This document shows, piece after piece, positions 7,870-17,307 of a DNA stretch of 64,000 bases. This DNA is from Candidatus Ferrigenium bremense. GTDB lineage: Bacteria > Pseudomonadota > Gammaproteobacteria > Burkholderiales > Gallionellaceae. Every line of letters starts with the position of its first letter. Positions within the stretch are counted from its first letter, which is position 1. The translations under genes and the position numbers were made by a program. The notes under the pieces are model-generated. The model saw only the letters and a program-made list of their open reading frames with translations. It was not told the origin of the DNA and did not search any database. Location of the stretch: NCBI GenBank assembly GCA_019449635.1, contig JAGRPI010000023.1:1-64000 (forward strand). The letters are read 5' to 3'.

Positions 7870-8652
7870 ATGCTCGTTCATCCACAATTCGACCCCGTCG
7901 CCGTGCAGCTCGGCCCGCTTGCCATCCACTGGTACGGGCTGATGTACCTTTCCGGGTTCATGACCTTCCTGTGGCTGGGGCGCAAGCGCATCGCCACGCT
8001 GAACCATCCGCAGATCGACGCCAGACTGCTCGACGATCTGTTGTTCTACGGCGTGCTCGGCGTGATTCTCGGCGGGCGGCTGGGTTATGTACTATTTTAC
8101 AAAGTTTCCTATTATTTCTCTCATCCGCTGGAGATTTTCGCGGTATGGCAAGGCGGCATGTCGTTCCACGGCGGCTTTCTCGGCGTGCTTGCGGCGATAG
8201 CGTGGCTAGCCCACAAACGGAAGTTGCGCTGGCTGCAACTGACCGACTTCATCGCTCCGCTGGTGCCGCCCGGGCTGGCCTTCGGGCGCCTCGGCAACTT
8301 CATCAACGGCGAATTGTGGGGGAGGCCGACCGATGTGCCGTGGGCAATGGTTTTCCCGCAAGCGGACAACCTGCCGCGCCACCCGTCGCAGCTTTACGAA
8401 TTCGCGCTGGAAGGGTTGTTGCTGTTCGTCCTCCTCTGGCTGTATGCGCGCCAGCCGCGTCCCGTCGGTGCGGTATCCGGAGTATTTCTGATCGGTTATG
8501 GCAGTTTCCGTTTCCTCGTCGAATTCACACGCGAACCGGATGATTTTCTCGGCCTGCTGTCATTCGGCATGAGCATGGGCCAATGGCTCAGCCTGCCGAT
8601 GGTGATCGCCGGCGCGCTGTTGATGCGTTACAGCACCCGGCACACCGCTTGA
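7870..8652 (+). CDS. lgt: Prolipoprotein diacylglyceryl transferase
   Basis: Lgt attaches diacylglycerol from phosphatidylglycerol to the lipobox cysteine of prolipoproteins in the inner membrane. The 260-residue protein has about seven hydrophobic segments, the [11 protein letters not shown] opening, the catalytic-region HGGFLG and the family signature [16 protein letters not shown]. Substrates in this window would be the lipoprotein cytochrome, LptE and the lipoprotein after rpe. The next gene follows after 56 bases. Confidence 0.97.
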   Translation: MLVHPQFDPVAVQLGPLAIHWYGLMYLSGFMTFLWLGRKRIATLNHPQIDARLLDDLLFYGVLGVILGGRLGYVLFYKVSYYFSHPLEIFAVWQGGMSFHGGFLGVLAAIAWLAHKRKLRWLQLTDFIAPLVPPGLAFGRLGNFINGELWGRPTDVPWAMVFPQADNLPRHPSQLYEFALEGLLLFVLLWLYARQPRPVGAVSGVFLIGYGSFRFLVEFTREPDDFLGLLSFGMSMGQWLSLPMVIAGALLMRYSTRHTA

Positions 8653-8708
8653 CACCCGTACGCCTCTCGCCCACTATTCTCGCCGTCTAACATTACTGAA
8701 ACCTCACT

Positions 8709-9986
8709 TTGGACGACATCTCTTTAGGCGCGCTACTTGGCGTGTTGTTGTTGCTGATAATCTTCGGCGCATGGTTTTCTGCCGCTGAAACCTCGATGAT
8801 GGCGATCAACCGCTATCGCCTGAACAACCTGGTGCGCAAGGGAAACAAGAGCGCAAAACTGACCTCCCGGTTGCTCGCCAAGGTGGACAAGCTGCTCGGT
8901 TCGATCCTGTTCGGCAATACTTTGTTGAATGTGGCCGCCGCCGCAGTGACCAATGTGGTCATCATGCGGCTGTTCGGTGCCGGCGAGTTGACCCTGCTGC
9001 TGGGAACGCTGGCCATTACCTTCGTGCTGCTGGTGTTCAGCGAGATCATGCCGAAGATCCTGGCCGCCAGCCATCCGGAACGCATCGCCTTATCTTCCAG
9101 CTATCTGCTCGCACCGCTCATCACCCTGTTCCATCCGGTGGTTTCGGTTGCGACCGCCATTGTCAAAGGACTGCTGGGGGTATTCGGCATCAAGGTGCAG
9201 ACCGACCGGAGCCAGCCAAAAATGACGCTGGAAGAATTGCGCGGACTGGTACTGGATGCGGAGCATTTCCTGCCGCGCAAACACCAGAAGATGCTGCTGA
9301 ACCTGGTCGATCTGGAGCGTATCACCGTGAATGACGTGATGATTCCGCGCAACCAGATCGAGGCGCTGGACATCAATGCCGGTGCAGACGAATTGCGCCA
9401 GCAGATCATCACCTGCCACCATACGCTGTTGCCGGTTTATGCCGACACGCCCAGCAACATCATCGGTATCCTGCACATCAGGCGCGTACCGGTCCTGTTG
9501 CTGGAAGCGACACTGGATGTGGCTCAACTGCGTGAAATACTCAACGAACCCTACTTCATCCCCTCTGACACGCCGCTGCTCAAGCAATTGCAACAATTCC
9601 AGGAGCGCCACGCGCGGCTGGGTCTGGTGGTGGATGAGTACGGCGAGTTGCTCGGCCTGGTGACACTGGAAAATATCCTTGAGGAAATCGTCGGCGAATT
9701 CACCACCCAATCCCCGGCGCAAACCGGCAAGTTTTTGCGCCACGAGGATGGCAGCATCCTGCTGGAAGGCGGCAGCAGTTTGCGCGAGTTGAATCGCAAA
9801 CTGGGATTGCATCTGCCGCTGGACAGCGCGAAAACGCTGAACGGTCTGATACTCGAGCATCTCGAGGACATACCCGAGGCAGGCACCAGCCTGAAAATCG
9901 CGGGCTATCCGATAGAGATCATCCAGACCCATGACCGCATCGTGAAGGTGGCGCGTATTTTTCCGCCACAGGCGAGCAAGCAGTAG
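8709..9986 (+). CDS. HlyC/CorC (CNNM) family protein with DUF21, CBS and CorC_HlyC domains
   Basis: The 425-residue membrane protein has a DUF21/CNNM domain (about residues 1-180, with SAAETSMMAINRYRL as its signature), a pair of CBS domains and a C-terminal CorC_HlyC domain. Family members are linked to magnesium or cobalt efflux and resistance; the exact ion cannot be told. The start is a TTG at 8709, because the first ATG would remove the first membrane helix. No clear Shine-Dalgarno site precedes it, so translation may be weak or coupled to lgt. E. coli YfjD and CorB are the nearest described architecture. Confidence 0.88.
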   Translation: MDDISLGALLGVLLLLIIFGAWFSAAETSMMAINRYRLNNLVRKGNKSAKLTSRLLAKVDKLLGSILFGNTLLNVAAAAVTNVVIMRLFGAGELTLLLGTLAITFVLLVFSEIMPKILAASHPERIALSSSYLLAPLITLFHPVVSVATAIVKGLLGVFGIKVQTDRSQPKMTLEELRGLVLDAEHFLPRKHQKMLLNLVDLERITVNDVMIPRNQIEALDINAGADELRQQIITCHHTLLPVYADTPSNIIGILHIRRVPVLLLEATLDVAQLREILNEPYFIPSDTPLLKQLQQFQERHARLGLVVDEYGELLGLVTLENILEEIVGEFTTQSPAQTGKFLRHEDGSILLEGGSSLRELNRKLGLHLPLDSAKTLNGLILEHLEDIPEAGTSLKIAGYPIEIIQTHDRIVKVARIFPPQASKQ

Positions 9987-9990
9987 GAAA

Positions 9991-10071
9991 CAGGAAGTGG
10001 TGAGTAGTCAGTGGGAAGTGGGACGGATTTTTCCACTCCCTACTTCCCGCTCCCTACTCTCCACTTCAGCT
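9991..10071. repeat. Inverted repeat of the GGAGTGGGAAGTGG family
   Basis: A left arm rich in AGTGGGAAGTGGGA faces a right arm TCCACTCCCTACTTCCCGC. The same family occurs at 11366-11464 and 28580-28669. It is the only structure in the gap before pilC. Confidence 0.75.
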
Positions 10072-10136
10072 TTACAAGAGGCATAAAGCTCGGCATCATG
10101 CCCATCGACATTAGATAGTGACCCAAGGGAGACGCT

Positions 10137-11354
10137 ATGGCTGTTGCACCAAAAGCCGCGAAGGCAAAAGAATATTCCTATCTCTGGGAAGGCAAGGACA
10201 AGACCGGCAAGCGGGTCAAAGGAGAGATGCGCGCCCCCGGCGAGGCCTCCGTATCCGCCCATTTGCGCCGCCAGGGCATCAACGTCTCAAAGGTGAAACG
10301 GCTGCGCGCCAGCACCCAGAAAGTCACTGAAAAAGACATCTCGCTGTTCACGCGCCAGCTTGCCACCATGATGAAATCGGGCGTACCCCTGTTGCAGGCA
10401 TTCGACATCGTCGGCAAGGGTCACAGCAACCCATCCGTGGCAAAACTGTTGTTTGATATCAAGACCGACGTGGAAACCGGCAGCAGCCTGCAGCAGGCTT
10501 TCAAGAAATACCCGCTGTATTTCGACGAACTGTATTGCAACCTGATCGGTGCCGGCGAGGCGGCAGGTATCCTGGACAGCCTGCTGGACCGGCTGGCGAC
10601 CTACAAGGAAAAGATCCAGGCCATCAAAAGCAAGATCAAGTCCGCGCTGTTCTACCCGGTTTCCATCATCGTGGTGGCCTTCATCATCACCGCCGTGATC
10701 ATGATTTTCGTGATTCCCGCGTTCAAGGAATTGTTCTCGAGTTTTGGTGCTGATTTGCCCGCGCCGACCCTGATGGTGATGGCCATCTCCGAAATCTTTG
10801 TGACTTACTGGTGGCTGATTTTCGGCGGGATCGGCGGCGGTTTTTACACCTTTTTCTATTTCTGGAAGCGCAGCAAAAAGATGCAGGCTGTCATGGATAG
10901 ACTGATGCTGAAGCTGCCCATTTTCGGCGAGCTGATCCGCAAGGCCAGCATCGCGCGCTGGGCACGCACGCTTGCCACCATGTTCGCCGCCGGTGTGCCC
11001 CTGGTCGAAGCTTTCGATTCGGTGGCGGGCGCGGCGGGCAATGCGGTGTACTACGATGCCACGAAATATATCCAGCGCGAGGTCACCACCGGCAACAACC
11101 TGACCGTGGCCATGCAGAATACCGAAGTGTTCCCGAGCATGGTGCTGCAAATGGTGGCGATCGGCGAAGAAGCCGGCTCGCTGGATGCCATGCTGAGCAA
11201 GGTGGCCGATTTCTACGAAGGCGAAGTGGACGATGCGGTGGAGGCGCTGTCCAGCCTGATGGAACCGATCATCATGGTGGTGCTCGGCACGCTGATCGGC
11301 GGCATGGTGATTGCAATGTACCTGCCGATCTTCAAGATGGGTCAAGTGGTTTGA
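10137..11354 (+). CDS. pilC: Type IV pilus inner-membrane platform protein
   Basis: PilC is the polytopic platform that couples the PilB/PilT ATPases to pilin assembly. The 405-residue protein has two GspF domains. The first starts near ISLFTRQLATMMKSGVPLLQA and the second near IARWARTLATMFAAGVPLVEA, each followed by hydrophobic helices. A Shine-Dalgarno GGGAGA precedes the ATG at 10137. pilD follows after a 118-base gap filled by a repeat. pilB, which usually precedes pilC, is absent here. Confidence 0.95.
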   Translation: MAVAPKAAKAKEYSYLWEGKDKTGKRVKGEMRAPGEASVSAHLRRQGINVSKVKRLRASTQKVTEKDISLFTRQLATMMKSGVPLLQAFDIVGKGHSNPSVAKLLFDIKTDVETGSSLQQAFKKYPLYFDELYCNLIGAGEAAGILDSLLDRLATYKEKIQAIKSKIKSALFYPVSIIVVAFIITAVIMIFVIPAFKELFSSFGADLPAPTLMVMAISEIFVTYWWLIFGGIGGGFYTFFYFWKRSKKMQAVMDRLMLKLPIFGELIRKASIARWARTLATMFAAGVPLVEAFDSVAGAAGNAVYYDATKYIQREVTTGNNLTVAMQNTEVFPSMVLQMVAIGEEAGSLDAMLSKVADFYEGEVDDAVEALSSLMEPIIMVVLGTLIGGMVIAMYLPIFKMGQVV

Positions 11355-11365
11355 TGAGAACAGAT

Positions 11366-11464
11366 AGCAGGGAGTGGGAAGTGGGGAGTGGGGAAGCCAG
11401 AATCAACTTCACGACCTCTCACTGCGCTCCTCCCACTTCCTGCTTCCTACTTCCCACTTCCCAC
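11366..11464. repeat. Inverted repeat of the GGAGTGGGAAGTGG family
   Basis: Left arm GGGAGTGGGAAGTGGGGAGT and right arm CTCCCACTTCCTGCTTCC plus CACTTCCCACT can pair. The element ends nine bases before the pilD start codon, so it forms the leader of that gene and takes the place of a recognisable Shine-Dalgarno site. Confidence 0.8.
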
Positions 11465-11472
11465 TCAAGCCA

Positions 11473-12342
11473 ATGAGTTTTCTGGAAACCCTGCAAGCGG
11501 CTCCGTCCGCCTTCATCGGCGTGTGCCTGTTTCTCGGCCTGATGGTCGGTAGTTTTCTGAATGTGGTCATCCACCGCTTGCCGAAAATGCTGGAGCTGGG
11601 CTGGCAGCAACAATGCGCCGAACTGCGCGGCGAAGAACCGGTCGCCGCCCCCACCTACAATCTCATCACCCCGCGTTCCGCCTGTCCGCATTGCAATCAT
11701 GCCATCCGCGCATGGGAGAACATTCCTGTCGTCAGCTACCTGCTGTTGCGCGGCAAGTGCAAGGGTTGCGGTGCGGCCATCTCGCCGCGCTATCCGGTCA
11801 TTGAGGCGATCAGCGGCATATTGTGCGGATTTGCGGCCTGGCACTTCGGTTTCGGTTGGCCGGCAGCCGGCGCACTGCTGCTCATCTGGGCATTGCTGGC
11901 GCTGACGGCGATCGACTTCGACACTCAACTGTTGCCGGACGACATCACCCTGCCGCTGCTCTGGGCTGGCTTGCTGTTCAACCTGTCCGGCATCTTTACC
12001 GATTTGGCTAGCGCAGTGCTGGGCGCGGTATTCGGCTATCTCACGCTATGGTGCGTGTACTGGGCATTCAAGCTCGCCACCGGCAAGGAAGGCATGGGCT
12101 ACGGCGATTTCAAGCTACTCGCGGCACTGGGCGCCTGGCTAGGCTGGCAAATGCTGCCGCTCATTATTTTGTTATCCTCGCTGGTCGGTGCAGCGGTTGG
12201 CATCGTCCTGATGGTGGCGGCCAGGCATGGCCGCAACGTCCCCATTCCCTTCGGCCCGTATCTGGCGGGCGGCGGACTGATCGCCCTGTTCTGGGGGCAG
12301 ACTCTGACACAGAATTATCTGCAATTGCTCTCGGCTCCATGA
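11473..12342 (+). CDS. pilD: Prepilin leader peptidase / N-methyltransferase
   Basis: PilD cleaves the leader of type IV prepilins and pseudopilins and methylates the new N terminus. The 289-residue membrane protein has the N-terminal domain with paired zinc cysteines (CPHC and CKGC, about 24 residues apart). The two catalytic aspartates of the GxGD-type protease are in AIDFDTQLLPDD and GMGYGDFK. The start at 11473 (MSFLETL) matches the family; the longer frame upstream is repeat-derived. The stop overlaps the coaE start (ATGA), which fits the conserved pilC-pilD-coaE order. Confidence 0.96.
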   Translation: MSFLETLQAAPSAFIGVCLFLGLMVGSFLNVVIHRLPKMLELGWQQQCAELRGEEPVAAPTYNLITPRSACPHCNHAIRAWENIPVVSYLLLRGKCKGCGAAISPRYPVIEAISGILCGFAAWHFGFGWPAAGALLLIWALLALTAIDFDTQLLPDDITLPLLWAGLLFNLSGIFTDLASAVLGAVFGYLTLWCVYWAFKLATGKEGMGYGDFKLLAALGAWLGWQMLPLIILLSSLVGAAVGIVLMVAARHGRNVPIPFGPYLAGGGLIALFWGQTLTQNYLQLLSAP

Positions 12343-13118
12343 GCCCCTTCGATCCTTCGACCAAGCTCAGGACAGGCATGGCTGATGAAACAACTGGTGA
12401 AACAACTAGCCATCTGACTAACCCAGCAAAAGACGCTGGGCAAGTCATTGGTTATAGCCATTCGACTAGGCTGCCAAAAGACGACAGCCAAGTCGCTGGT
12501 TATCAGGACAGGCGGCTGACTATCGGACTCACGGGCGGGATCGGCAGCGGCAAAAGTACCGTTGCCGCGCTGTTTGCGGAACATGGCGCAGGCATCATCG
12601 ATACGGACGCCATCGCCCACAGCCTGACGCAAACCGGCGGCGCGGCCATTGCGGCGATCCGTGCCGCCTTCGGCAACGACTGCCTCACGGATGACGGCGC
12701 ACTGGATCGCGCAAAAATGCGCGGGCTGATTTTTTCGGATGCTGCCGCCAAGCAAAGGCTCGAGCTGATCCTGCACCCCATGATCTTCGAACAGGCCAAG
12801 GCGCAGCTGCGGCAATTACAGGCAAAACCCTACACCATCGTCGTCGTGCCGCTGCTGCCAGAAAGCCGTACCTTCCGGCAGCTGGTGCAGCGCGTGCTGG
12901 TGGTGGATTGCGATGAAAACACCCAGGTTGCGCGCGTCATCGGGCGCAGCCGCATGACGGAAGAAGAAGTACGCGTCATCATCTCCCGCCAATCCCCGCG
13001 CGCCGACCGGCTGCGTCTGGCCGACGACGTCATACGCAACGATGCCGGCCTGGACAGCCTGGCCGGGCAGGTCGCCGCTTTACATGAACGCTACTCTGAC
13101 GCGCAAAGCGGCGATTGA
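12339..13118 (+). CDS. coaE: Dephospho-CoA kinase with a repeat-encoded N-terminal extension
   Basis: CoaE phosphorylates dephospho-CoA in the last step of coenzyme A synthesis. The kinase core begins at about residue 60 (LTIGLTGGIGSGKST, the P-loop) and includes DTDAIAH and the late RQSPRADRLRLADDVI. The open frame gives 259 residues against about 205 in the family. The first ~58 residues are read from repeats: a CCTTCGACCAAGCTCAGGAC motif and then two TAGCC-hairpin units. The only in-frame ATGs before the core are at 12339 and 12378, so the extension is probably translated. TCAGGACAGGC flanks the inserted units as a direct repeat (12367-12377 and 12503-12513). Start overlaps pilD. Confidence 0.92.
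   Translation: MSPFDPSTKLRTGMADETTGETTSHLTNPAKDAGQVIGYSHSTRLPKDDSQVAGYQDRRLTIGLTGGIGSGKSTVAALFAEHGAGIIDTDAIAHSLTQTGGAAIAAIRAAFGNDCLTDDGALDRAKMRGLIFSDAAAKQRLELILHPMIFEQAKAQLRQLQAKPYTIVVVPLLPESRTFRQLVQRVLVVDCDENTQVARVIGRSRMTEEEVRVIISRQSPRADRLRLADDVIRNDAGLDSLAGQVAALHERYSDAQSGD
12384..12503. repeat. Tandem pair of TAGCC-hairpin units in the coaE 5' coding region
   Basis: Unit 1 (12384-12455) carries an ACCCAGC...GCTGGG stem; unit 2 (12456-12503) carries GGCTGCC...GACAGCC. Both end in TTGGTTAT or CTGGTTAT. Both are read in frame as the CoaE N terminus. Confidence 0.85.
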
Positions 13119-13358
13119 CAGCCCCAAAGGAAATGCATCGAATTAAGGCCTGTTTATGCCCTTAATCCATCTGATAGCCAGCAATGGAATAGGTAGACTG
13201 CAAATTGGGTTTTTTGAAACCTGAGAGACGGAAATTGCGTTTTTTGGCAGGTTTTATATTACTGTGCAGATAATGGACATTATAAAAGCCGGTGGTTATA
13301 AAACAGTACTGCAATTCCATCCACCCTTTGCAAATAAAATTTATCCGCCAATGCAATC

Positions 13359-14120
13359 GTGATCGACTACGAGTTTCCTCTCAATGAAAAAGTGCGCACT
13401 CTGCTGCGCCTCGAGGACTTGTTCACACGCGCGGCGCACTTCATCGAATACTCGTATGGCATGGATCACCATGCCGCATTGCTCACCCTGTTTGAAATTC
13501 TCGAGGTAGCCTGCCGCGCCGACTTGAAATCCGAGCTGCTGCAGGAACTGGAGCGCCAGAAACGTGCCCTTGCCACGCTGCACAACAATCCCGCAATCTC
13601 CGAAGACGCGCTGGATGCCATTCTCGCGGAGATTGACGGTGCCTCCACAGACATACTCGCCATGACCGGAAAGATCGGCCAGCACCTGCGCGAGAACGAA
13701 TGGCTGATGGGCATCAAGCAGCGCGCTGTCATGCCGGGCGGCACGTGCGAATTCGACCTGCCTTCCTATCATTACTGGCAGGAACAGGATGCCGGCTCGC
13801 GGCGTGAACTGCTGCGGGCGTGGCTGGCGCCGCTCCTGCCCTTGTACAACGGGCTGAAAATCGTGCTGCGCCTGTTGCGCGAAAACGGCAAGGTGTTCCA
13901 CTTCACCGCGCACCATGGCACCTTCCAGCAAATGCAGGGCGGTCGTATCGCGCAGATGCTGCGCGTCAGCCTGAGCAGCGACCTGGCGTGCATCCCCGAG
14001 GTCGGCGCCAACAAATATGCCATCAACATCCGCTTCATCGTTGCCAACTATGCCGCAAAGACCACCCTGTTCGAACAGGATGTGCCGTTCGACCTGACCT
14101 TCTGCAGCCTTCCTTCATAA
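13359..14120 (+). CDS. zapD: Cell division protein ZapD
   Basis: ZapD (DUF1342) cross-links and bundles FtsZ filaments at the division site. The 253-residue product matches the family in length, opens with [20 protein letters not shown] and ends with the VPFDLTFC segment common in this family. The start is a GTG at 13359; the ATG at 13351 is out of frame. The 240 bases before it contain two imperfect copies of AAATTGNGTTTTTTG (about 13201-13250) and no gene. The order coaE-zapD-yacG is conserved in proteobacteria. Confidence 0.93.
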   Translation: MIDYEFPLNEKVRTLLRLEDLFTRAAHFIEYSYGMDHHAALLTLFEILEVACRADLKSELLQELERQKRALATLHNNPAISEDALDAILAEIDGASTDILAMTGKIGQHLRENEWLMGIKQRAVMPGGTCEFDLPSYHYWQEQDAGSRRELLRAWLAPLLPLYNGLKIVLRLLRENGKVFHFTAHHGTFQQMQGGRIAQMLRVSLSSDLACIPEVGANKYAINIRFIVANYAAKTTLFEQDVPFDLTFCSLPS

Positions 14121-14128
14121 TATCCATA

Positions 14129-14320
14129 ATGCCAGGCAAGACACCGCCGATAGTCACCTGCCCGCATTGCGGCAAGGAACATCAATGGGACACCAGCAAT
14201 CCCTTCCGCCCGTTTTGCAGCGAGCGCTGCAAGCTGATCGACCTGGGCAAATGGGCGAATGAGGAATATCGCGTCGAACAGCGCGAACCGGATTCAGGCA
14301 ATCAGGAAACCCAAGCTTGA
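14129..14320 (+). CDS. yacG: DNA gyrase inhibitor / zinc-binding protein YacG
   Basis: YacG is a small zinc protein that binds GyrB and inhibits DNA gyrase. The 63-residue product has the four zinc cysteines as CPHC and CSERC, and the [12 protein letters not shown] segment typical of the family. It follows zapD by eight bases. Its 3' end overlaps the end of the convergent Nudix-ThiE gene by 19 bases. Confidence 0.95.
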   Translation: MPGKTPPIVTCPHCGKEHQWDTSNPFRPFCSERCKLIDLGKWANEEYRVEQREPDSGNQETQA

Positions 14321-15291
14321 CGTAACAAAGCAAGGCCATGCGCGCCGTGCCGCCATGCGGTCTGCATATCGTCGCGCGTCAAACCGCCCAGCGCATACAC
14401 CGGAATGGATGAACCCGCCGCGATGGCGGTGAAATTCTCCCAGCCCAGATGCGGCGCACCGGGATGGGATAATGTCGGCAGCACCGGACTCAACAGCGCG
14501 AAGTCGCACCCCAACGTCTCGGCACGGCGCAGTTCCTCCGCGCTATGGCAGGAAGCGGCGCACCAGTCCACCGCAGGCCGCTCGTGCAATTCGGCGAGTT
14601 GCGTGGCCGTCAACTGCACGCCGTCCGCCCCCACCTCCTGTGCCAATCCGACATCGGCATTGAGCAGCAGCTTCGCGCCATGCGCGTGAGCCAGCGCCAT
14701 CACGCGCCGCGCCAGTTCGCGCAACTCGTCGCGCGACAGATGCTTCTCGCGCAACTGCACCAGCCGCAGCCCGCCCTGCAATGCGCGCTCCAGCCGCCGC
14801 AGGAATTCTTCCGCACCCAGCTCCGCGGCGTTGCTGATGGCATACAGCGGAGGCAACTCCAGTACGCGCAGGACGGGTGCGTTGGCGGGCAACATAGGGG
14901 ATACCGTTGCCGAATTCCCCCCGTTCGCCCTGAGGTATCGAAGGGCAGCAGGTGACTGCCAGGCAAACTCCTGCCCCTCATGAGGATGGAGCTCGCCACG
15001 CCACTCTGTCACGCGAAAGAAATTCAGCCGCACCGTCGCATGGGGATAGGCGAACACGCGCGTGATCCACGGATACGCGGTCTCGACCCCGATCCCTAGC
15101 TCCTCGTGCAATTCGCGGCTCAGCGCATGGTAAGGCGTCTCGCCGGGCTCGATCTTGCCGCCGGGGAATTCCCAGTAGCCGGCCCAGATTTTGTCGGGGG
15201 GGCGTTGGGCGAGGAGGAAAGAGCCGTCGGGGCGTTGCAGGACTGCGGCGGAGACCTCGATGATTTTTGTGTTTTCGGTTTGCGTGTTCAA
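14302..15291 (-). CDS. Nudix hydrolase fused to a thiamine-phosphate-synthase-like domain
   Basis: The 329-residue protein has a MutT-type Nudix domain (residues ~8-130) with an intact Nudix box, GGKIEPGET...RELHEELGI, which should hydrolyse oxidised or modified nucleoside triphosphates. A TMP-synthase/TenI-like barrel follows (~145-320). The barrel keeps LVQLREK and GADGVQL, but the usual LLIND is LLLNA and the GQxD segment is TATQ, so thiamine synthesis activity is doubtful. The two-domain fusion is common in betaproteobacteria. Between the domains, about 14 residues ([14 protein letters not shown]) are read from an in-frame CGTTCGCCCTGAGGTATCG repeat at 14920-14945. Confidence 0.9.
   Translation of the reverse strand: MNTQTENTKIIEVSAAVLQRPDGSFLLAQRPPDKIWAGYWEFPGGKIEPGETPYHALSRELHEELGIGVETAYPWITRVFAYPHATVRLNFFRVTEWRGELHPHEGQEFAWQSPAALRYLRANGGNSATVSPMLPANAPVLRVLELPPLYAISNAAELGAEEFLRRLERALQGGLRLVQLREKHLSRDELRELARRVMALAHAHGAKLLLNADVGLAQEVGADGVQLTATQLAELHERPAVDWCAASCHSAEELRRAETLGCDFALLSPVLPTLSHPGAPHLGWENFTAIAAGSSIPVYALGGLTRDDMQTAWRHGAHGLALLRQAWVS
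14920..14945. repeat. In-frame CGTTCGCCCTGAGGTATCG repeat in the Nudix-ThiE gene
   Basis: The core CCGTTCGCCCTGAGGTATCG plus AAGGG is the same as intergenic copies at 15308-15334 and 15360-15386. It adds about 14 codons to the interdomain linker without breaking the frame. Confidence 0.85.
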
Positions 15292-15307
15292 TGTGATCTT
15301 TCAAACA

Positions 15308-15540
15308 AGGCCGTTCGCCCTGAGGTGTCGAAGGGGGTAACGTGCGCTGGCTTAGTTAGGCCGTTCGTGGTGAGGTATCGAACCATGAATGGTAGCAATC
15401 AAAATCAAAATCAAAACTGCCGGGGGTAGCCCGGCGGTTTTGATTTGTTTTTGACGTTCATGCTTCGACAAGCTCAGCACGAACGGATTGATTAAGCTGG
15501 TACACACTACACCCTTCGATACCTCAGGGCGAACGGCTGA
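15308..15540. repeat. Cluster of CGTTCG...CTGAGGTATCGAA repeats around a terminator
   Basis: Copies lie at 15308-15334, 15360-15386, and as an inverted pair within 15459-15540. The terminator at 15410-15444 sits between them. The whole gap between argJ and the Nudix gene is made of these parts; no gene is seen. Confidence 0.8.
15410..15444 (-). terminator. Rho-independent terminator downstream of argJ
   Basis: ATCAAAACTGCCGGG pairs with CCCGGCGGTTTTGAT around a five-base loop. On the minus strand it is followed by a T-rich run (TTTTGATTTTGATT). Confidence 0.75.
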
Positions 15541-15550
15541 ATGAGGCAAG

Positions 15551-16780
15551 CTAACTCCGATAACTCGCGTTAATCTTCACATAATCGTAAGAGAAATCGC
15601 AGGTCCACAAGGTCGCAGCAGCAGCCCCACGACCCAACACCACCCGAATCGTGATATCGCTCTGCCCCATCACCCGCTGCCCATCCTCCTCGCGATAGCT
15701 GCCCGCACGTCCGCCATTCTCGGCGACCAGCACGTCGTCGAGATACAGCCTGAGTACATCGACATCCAGGTCGTCGACGCCGGCATAGCCGATCGCGGCG
15801 AGGATGCGCCCGAGGTTGGGGTCGGAGGCGAAGAAGGCGGTCTTGACCAGCGGCGAGCGCGCGATGGCGTAGCCGATCTGTTTGCATTCGGCCTCATCCT
15901 TGCCGCCTTCGACTTGCACGGTGATGAACTTGGTCGCGCCTTCGCCGTCGCGCACGATGGCTTGCGCCAGATAAATCGCGACTTCGGTGACGGCGGCCTG
16001 CAACGCGGCGAACTCCGCACTGCCCGCATCGCGGATTTCCGGCAGGGCGGCCTGGCCGGTGGCGATCAGCATCAGCGCGTCGTTGGTGGAGGTGTCGCCG
16101 TCCACGGTGATGCAGTTGAACGAGCGGTTGGCTGCCTCGGTGACCATGCGCTGCAGCAGCGGTTGCGCAATTCCCGCGTCGGTGGCGATGTAGCCGAGCA
16201 TGGTCGCCATGTTCGGGTGGATCATGCCGGAGCCCTTGGCGATGCCGGTGACGGTGACAGTCACGCCGCTGATCGTTACCTGTCTGGAAACCGCCTTGGC
16301 GACGATGTCGGTGGTCATGATCGCGTGCGCGGCGTCAAACCAGTTGTCGGCGCGCATGTTCGCCACGCAGCCGGGCAGGCCTGCGGCAATCCTGCCCACT
16401 GGCAGCGGCTCCATGATCACCCCGGTGGAGAACGGCAAAATCTGCGCTGCCTTGCAGCCCAGCAAGCCGGCCAATGCCGCGCAGGTGGTGCGGGCGTCCT
16501 GCATGCCCTGCTCGCCGGTTCCGGCATTGGCGTTGCCGGTGTTGACCACCAGCGCACGGATACCATCGGGTTGCGCGAGGTGTTCGCGCGCGACGATCAC
16601 CGGCGCCGCGCAAAAGTGGTTTCTGGTGAACACACCCGCGACGCGCGCGCCCTCGCTTAACTGCATCACCAGCAGGTCCTTGCGGTTTTCACGCTTGATG
16701 TTCGCTTCGGCAACGCCCAAAGAAACGCCCGCAACGGGCAACAGTTGTGCCGCGGCGGGCGGTGTCAGATTGACCGGCAT
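15551..16780 (-). CDS. argJ: Bifunctional ornithine acetyltransferase / N-acetylglutamate synthase
   Basis: ArgJ transfers the acetyl group from N-acetylornithine to glutamate in the cyclic arginine pathway. The 409-residue precursor has the autocleavage site in [20 protein letters not shown], where Thr becomes the nucleophile of the beta chain (the MATML motif). The C-terminal [10 protein letters not shown] is typical. AGGA lies about 10 bases before the ATG. The order argJ - cNMP protein - secA on one strand is conserved in related bacteria. Without an acetylglutamate synthase in view, one cannot say whether it is mono- or bifunctional. Confidence 0.96.
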   Translation of the reverse strand: MPVNLTPPAAAQLLPVAGVSLGVAEANIKRENRKDLLVMQLSEGARVAGVFTRNHFCAAPVIVAREHLAQPDGIRALVVNTGNANAGTGEQGMQDARTTCAALAGLLGCKAAQILPFSTGVIMEPLPVGRIAAGLPGCVANMRADNWFDAAHAIMTTDIVAKAVSRQVTISGVTVTVTGIAKGSGMIHPNMATMLGYIATDAGIAQPLLQRMVTEAANRSFNCITVDGDTSTNDALMLIATGQAALPEIRDAGSAEFAALQAAVTEVAIYLAQAIVRDGEGATKFITVQVEGGKDEAECKQIGYAIARSPLVKTAFFASDPNLGRILAAIGYAGVDDLDVDVLRLYLDDVLVAENGGRAGSYREEDGQRVMGQSDITIRVVLGRGAAAATLWTCDFSYDYVKINASYRS

Positions 16781-16792
16781 GAAAACGGATTC

Positions 16793-17278
16793 CTAGTAGC
16801 GGCCGTGTGTGCGGTAGATGTAGTTACTGAGCTCTGTCGACTCGGTATTCATGCGCCGCACGATGCCGTGCATGTTACGCGCCAAACCACGCATCACCTT
16901 GTAGACGATCATCGGGTGTGAATTGATCAGTGATTCGAACCTGGCCCGCTCCAGGCTCAACACCTTGGTGTCTCCGACGGCATAGAGTATCGCACTGACC
17001 TGCGAAGCCGCCCCGCCGACGAAGGTGATCATGCCCGCCAAGTCGCCCGGCTTGAGGACGTGGATGGTGGATTTCCCTTCGGCGCTTTGGATTTTCACTT
17101 CAATATCGCCATGCGCCAGAATGTACAGGTTGTCCGGTTGAGTCTCGCCGGGCTGAACGATGGTTTCTCCAGACTTGTAATCCTGGACTTCGAACAGGCC
17201 CGAAAGAATTTCCACCTCTGCATTGCTCAATTCCTCGGTAATCGTTGAGGTGCGCAGCGTATCAATCACTAGTGACAT
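16793..17278 (-). CDS. Cyclic nucleotide-binding domain protein
   Basis: The 161-residue protein is almost entirely one cNMP-binding (CAP-like) domain: GETIVQPGETQPDNLYILAHG, then the PGDLAGMITFVGG phosphate-binding-cassette region. No helix-turn-helix or output domain is present, so it is not a complete CRP-type regulator. It may bind cAMP or c-di-GMP, or only keep the fold. The start at 17278 (MSLVIDTL) has GGGGGA just upstream. It lies between secA (29 bases) and argJ (12 bases), probably in the same transcript. Its role is unknown. Confidence 0.82.
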   Translation of the reverse strand: MSLVIDTLRTSTITEELSNAEVEILSGLFEVQDYKSGETIVQPGETQPDNLYILAHGDIEVKIQSAEGKSTIHVLKPGDLAGMITFVGGAASQVSAILYAVGDTKVLSLERARFESLINSHPMIVYKVMRGLARNMHGIVRRMNTESTELSNYIYRTHGRY

Positions 17279-17307
17279 GTATCCCCCGTTTTCGCGTGTT
17301 AATTCAT

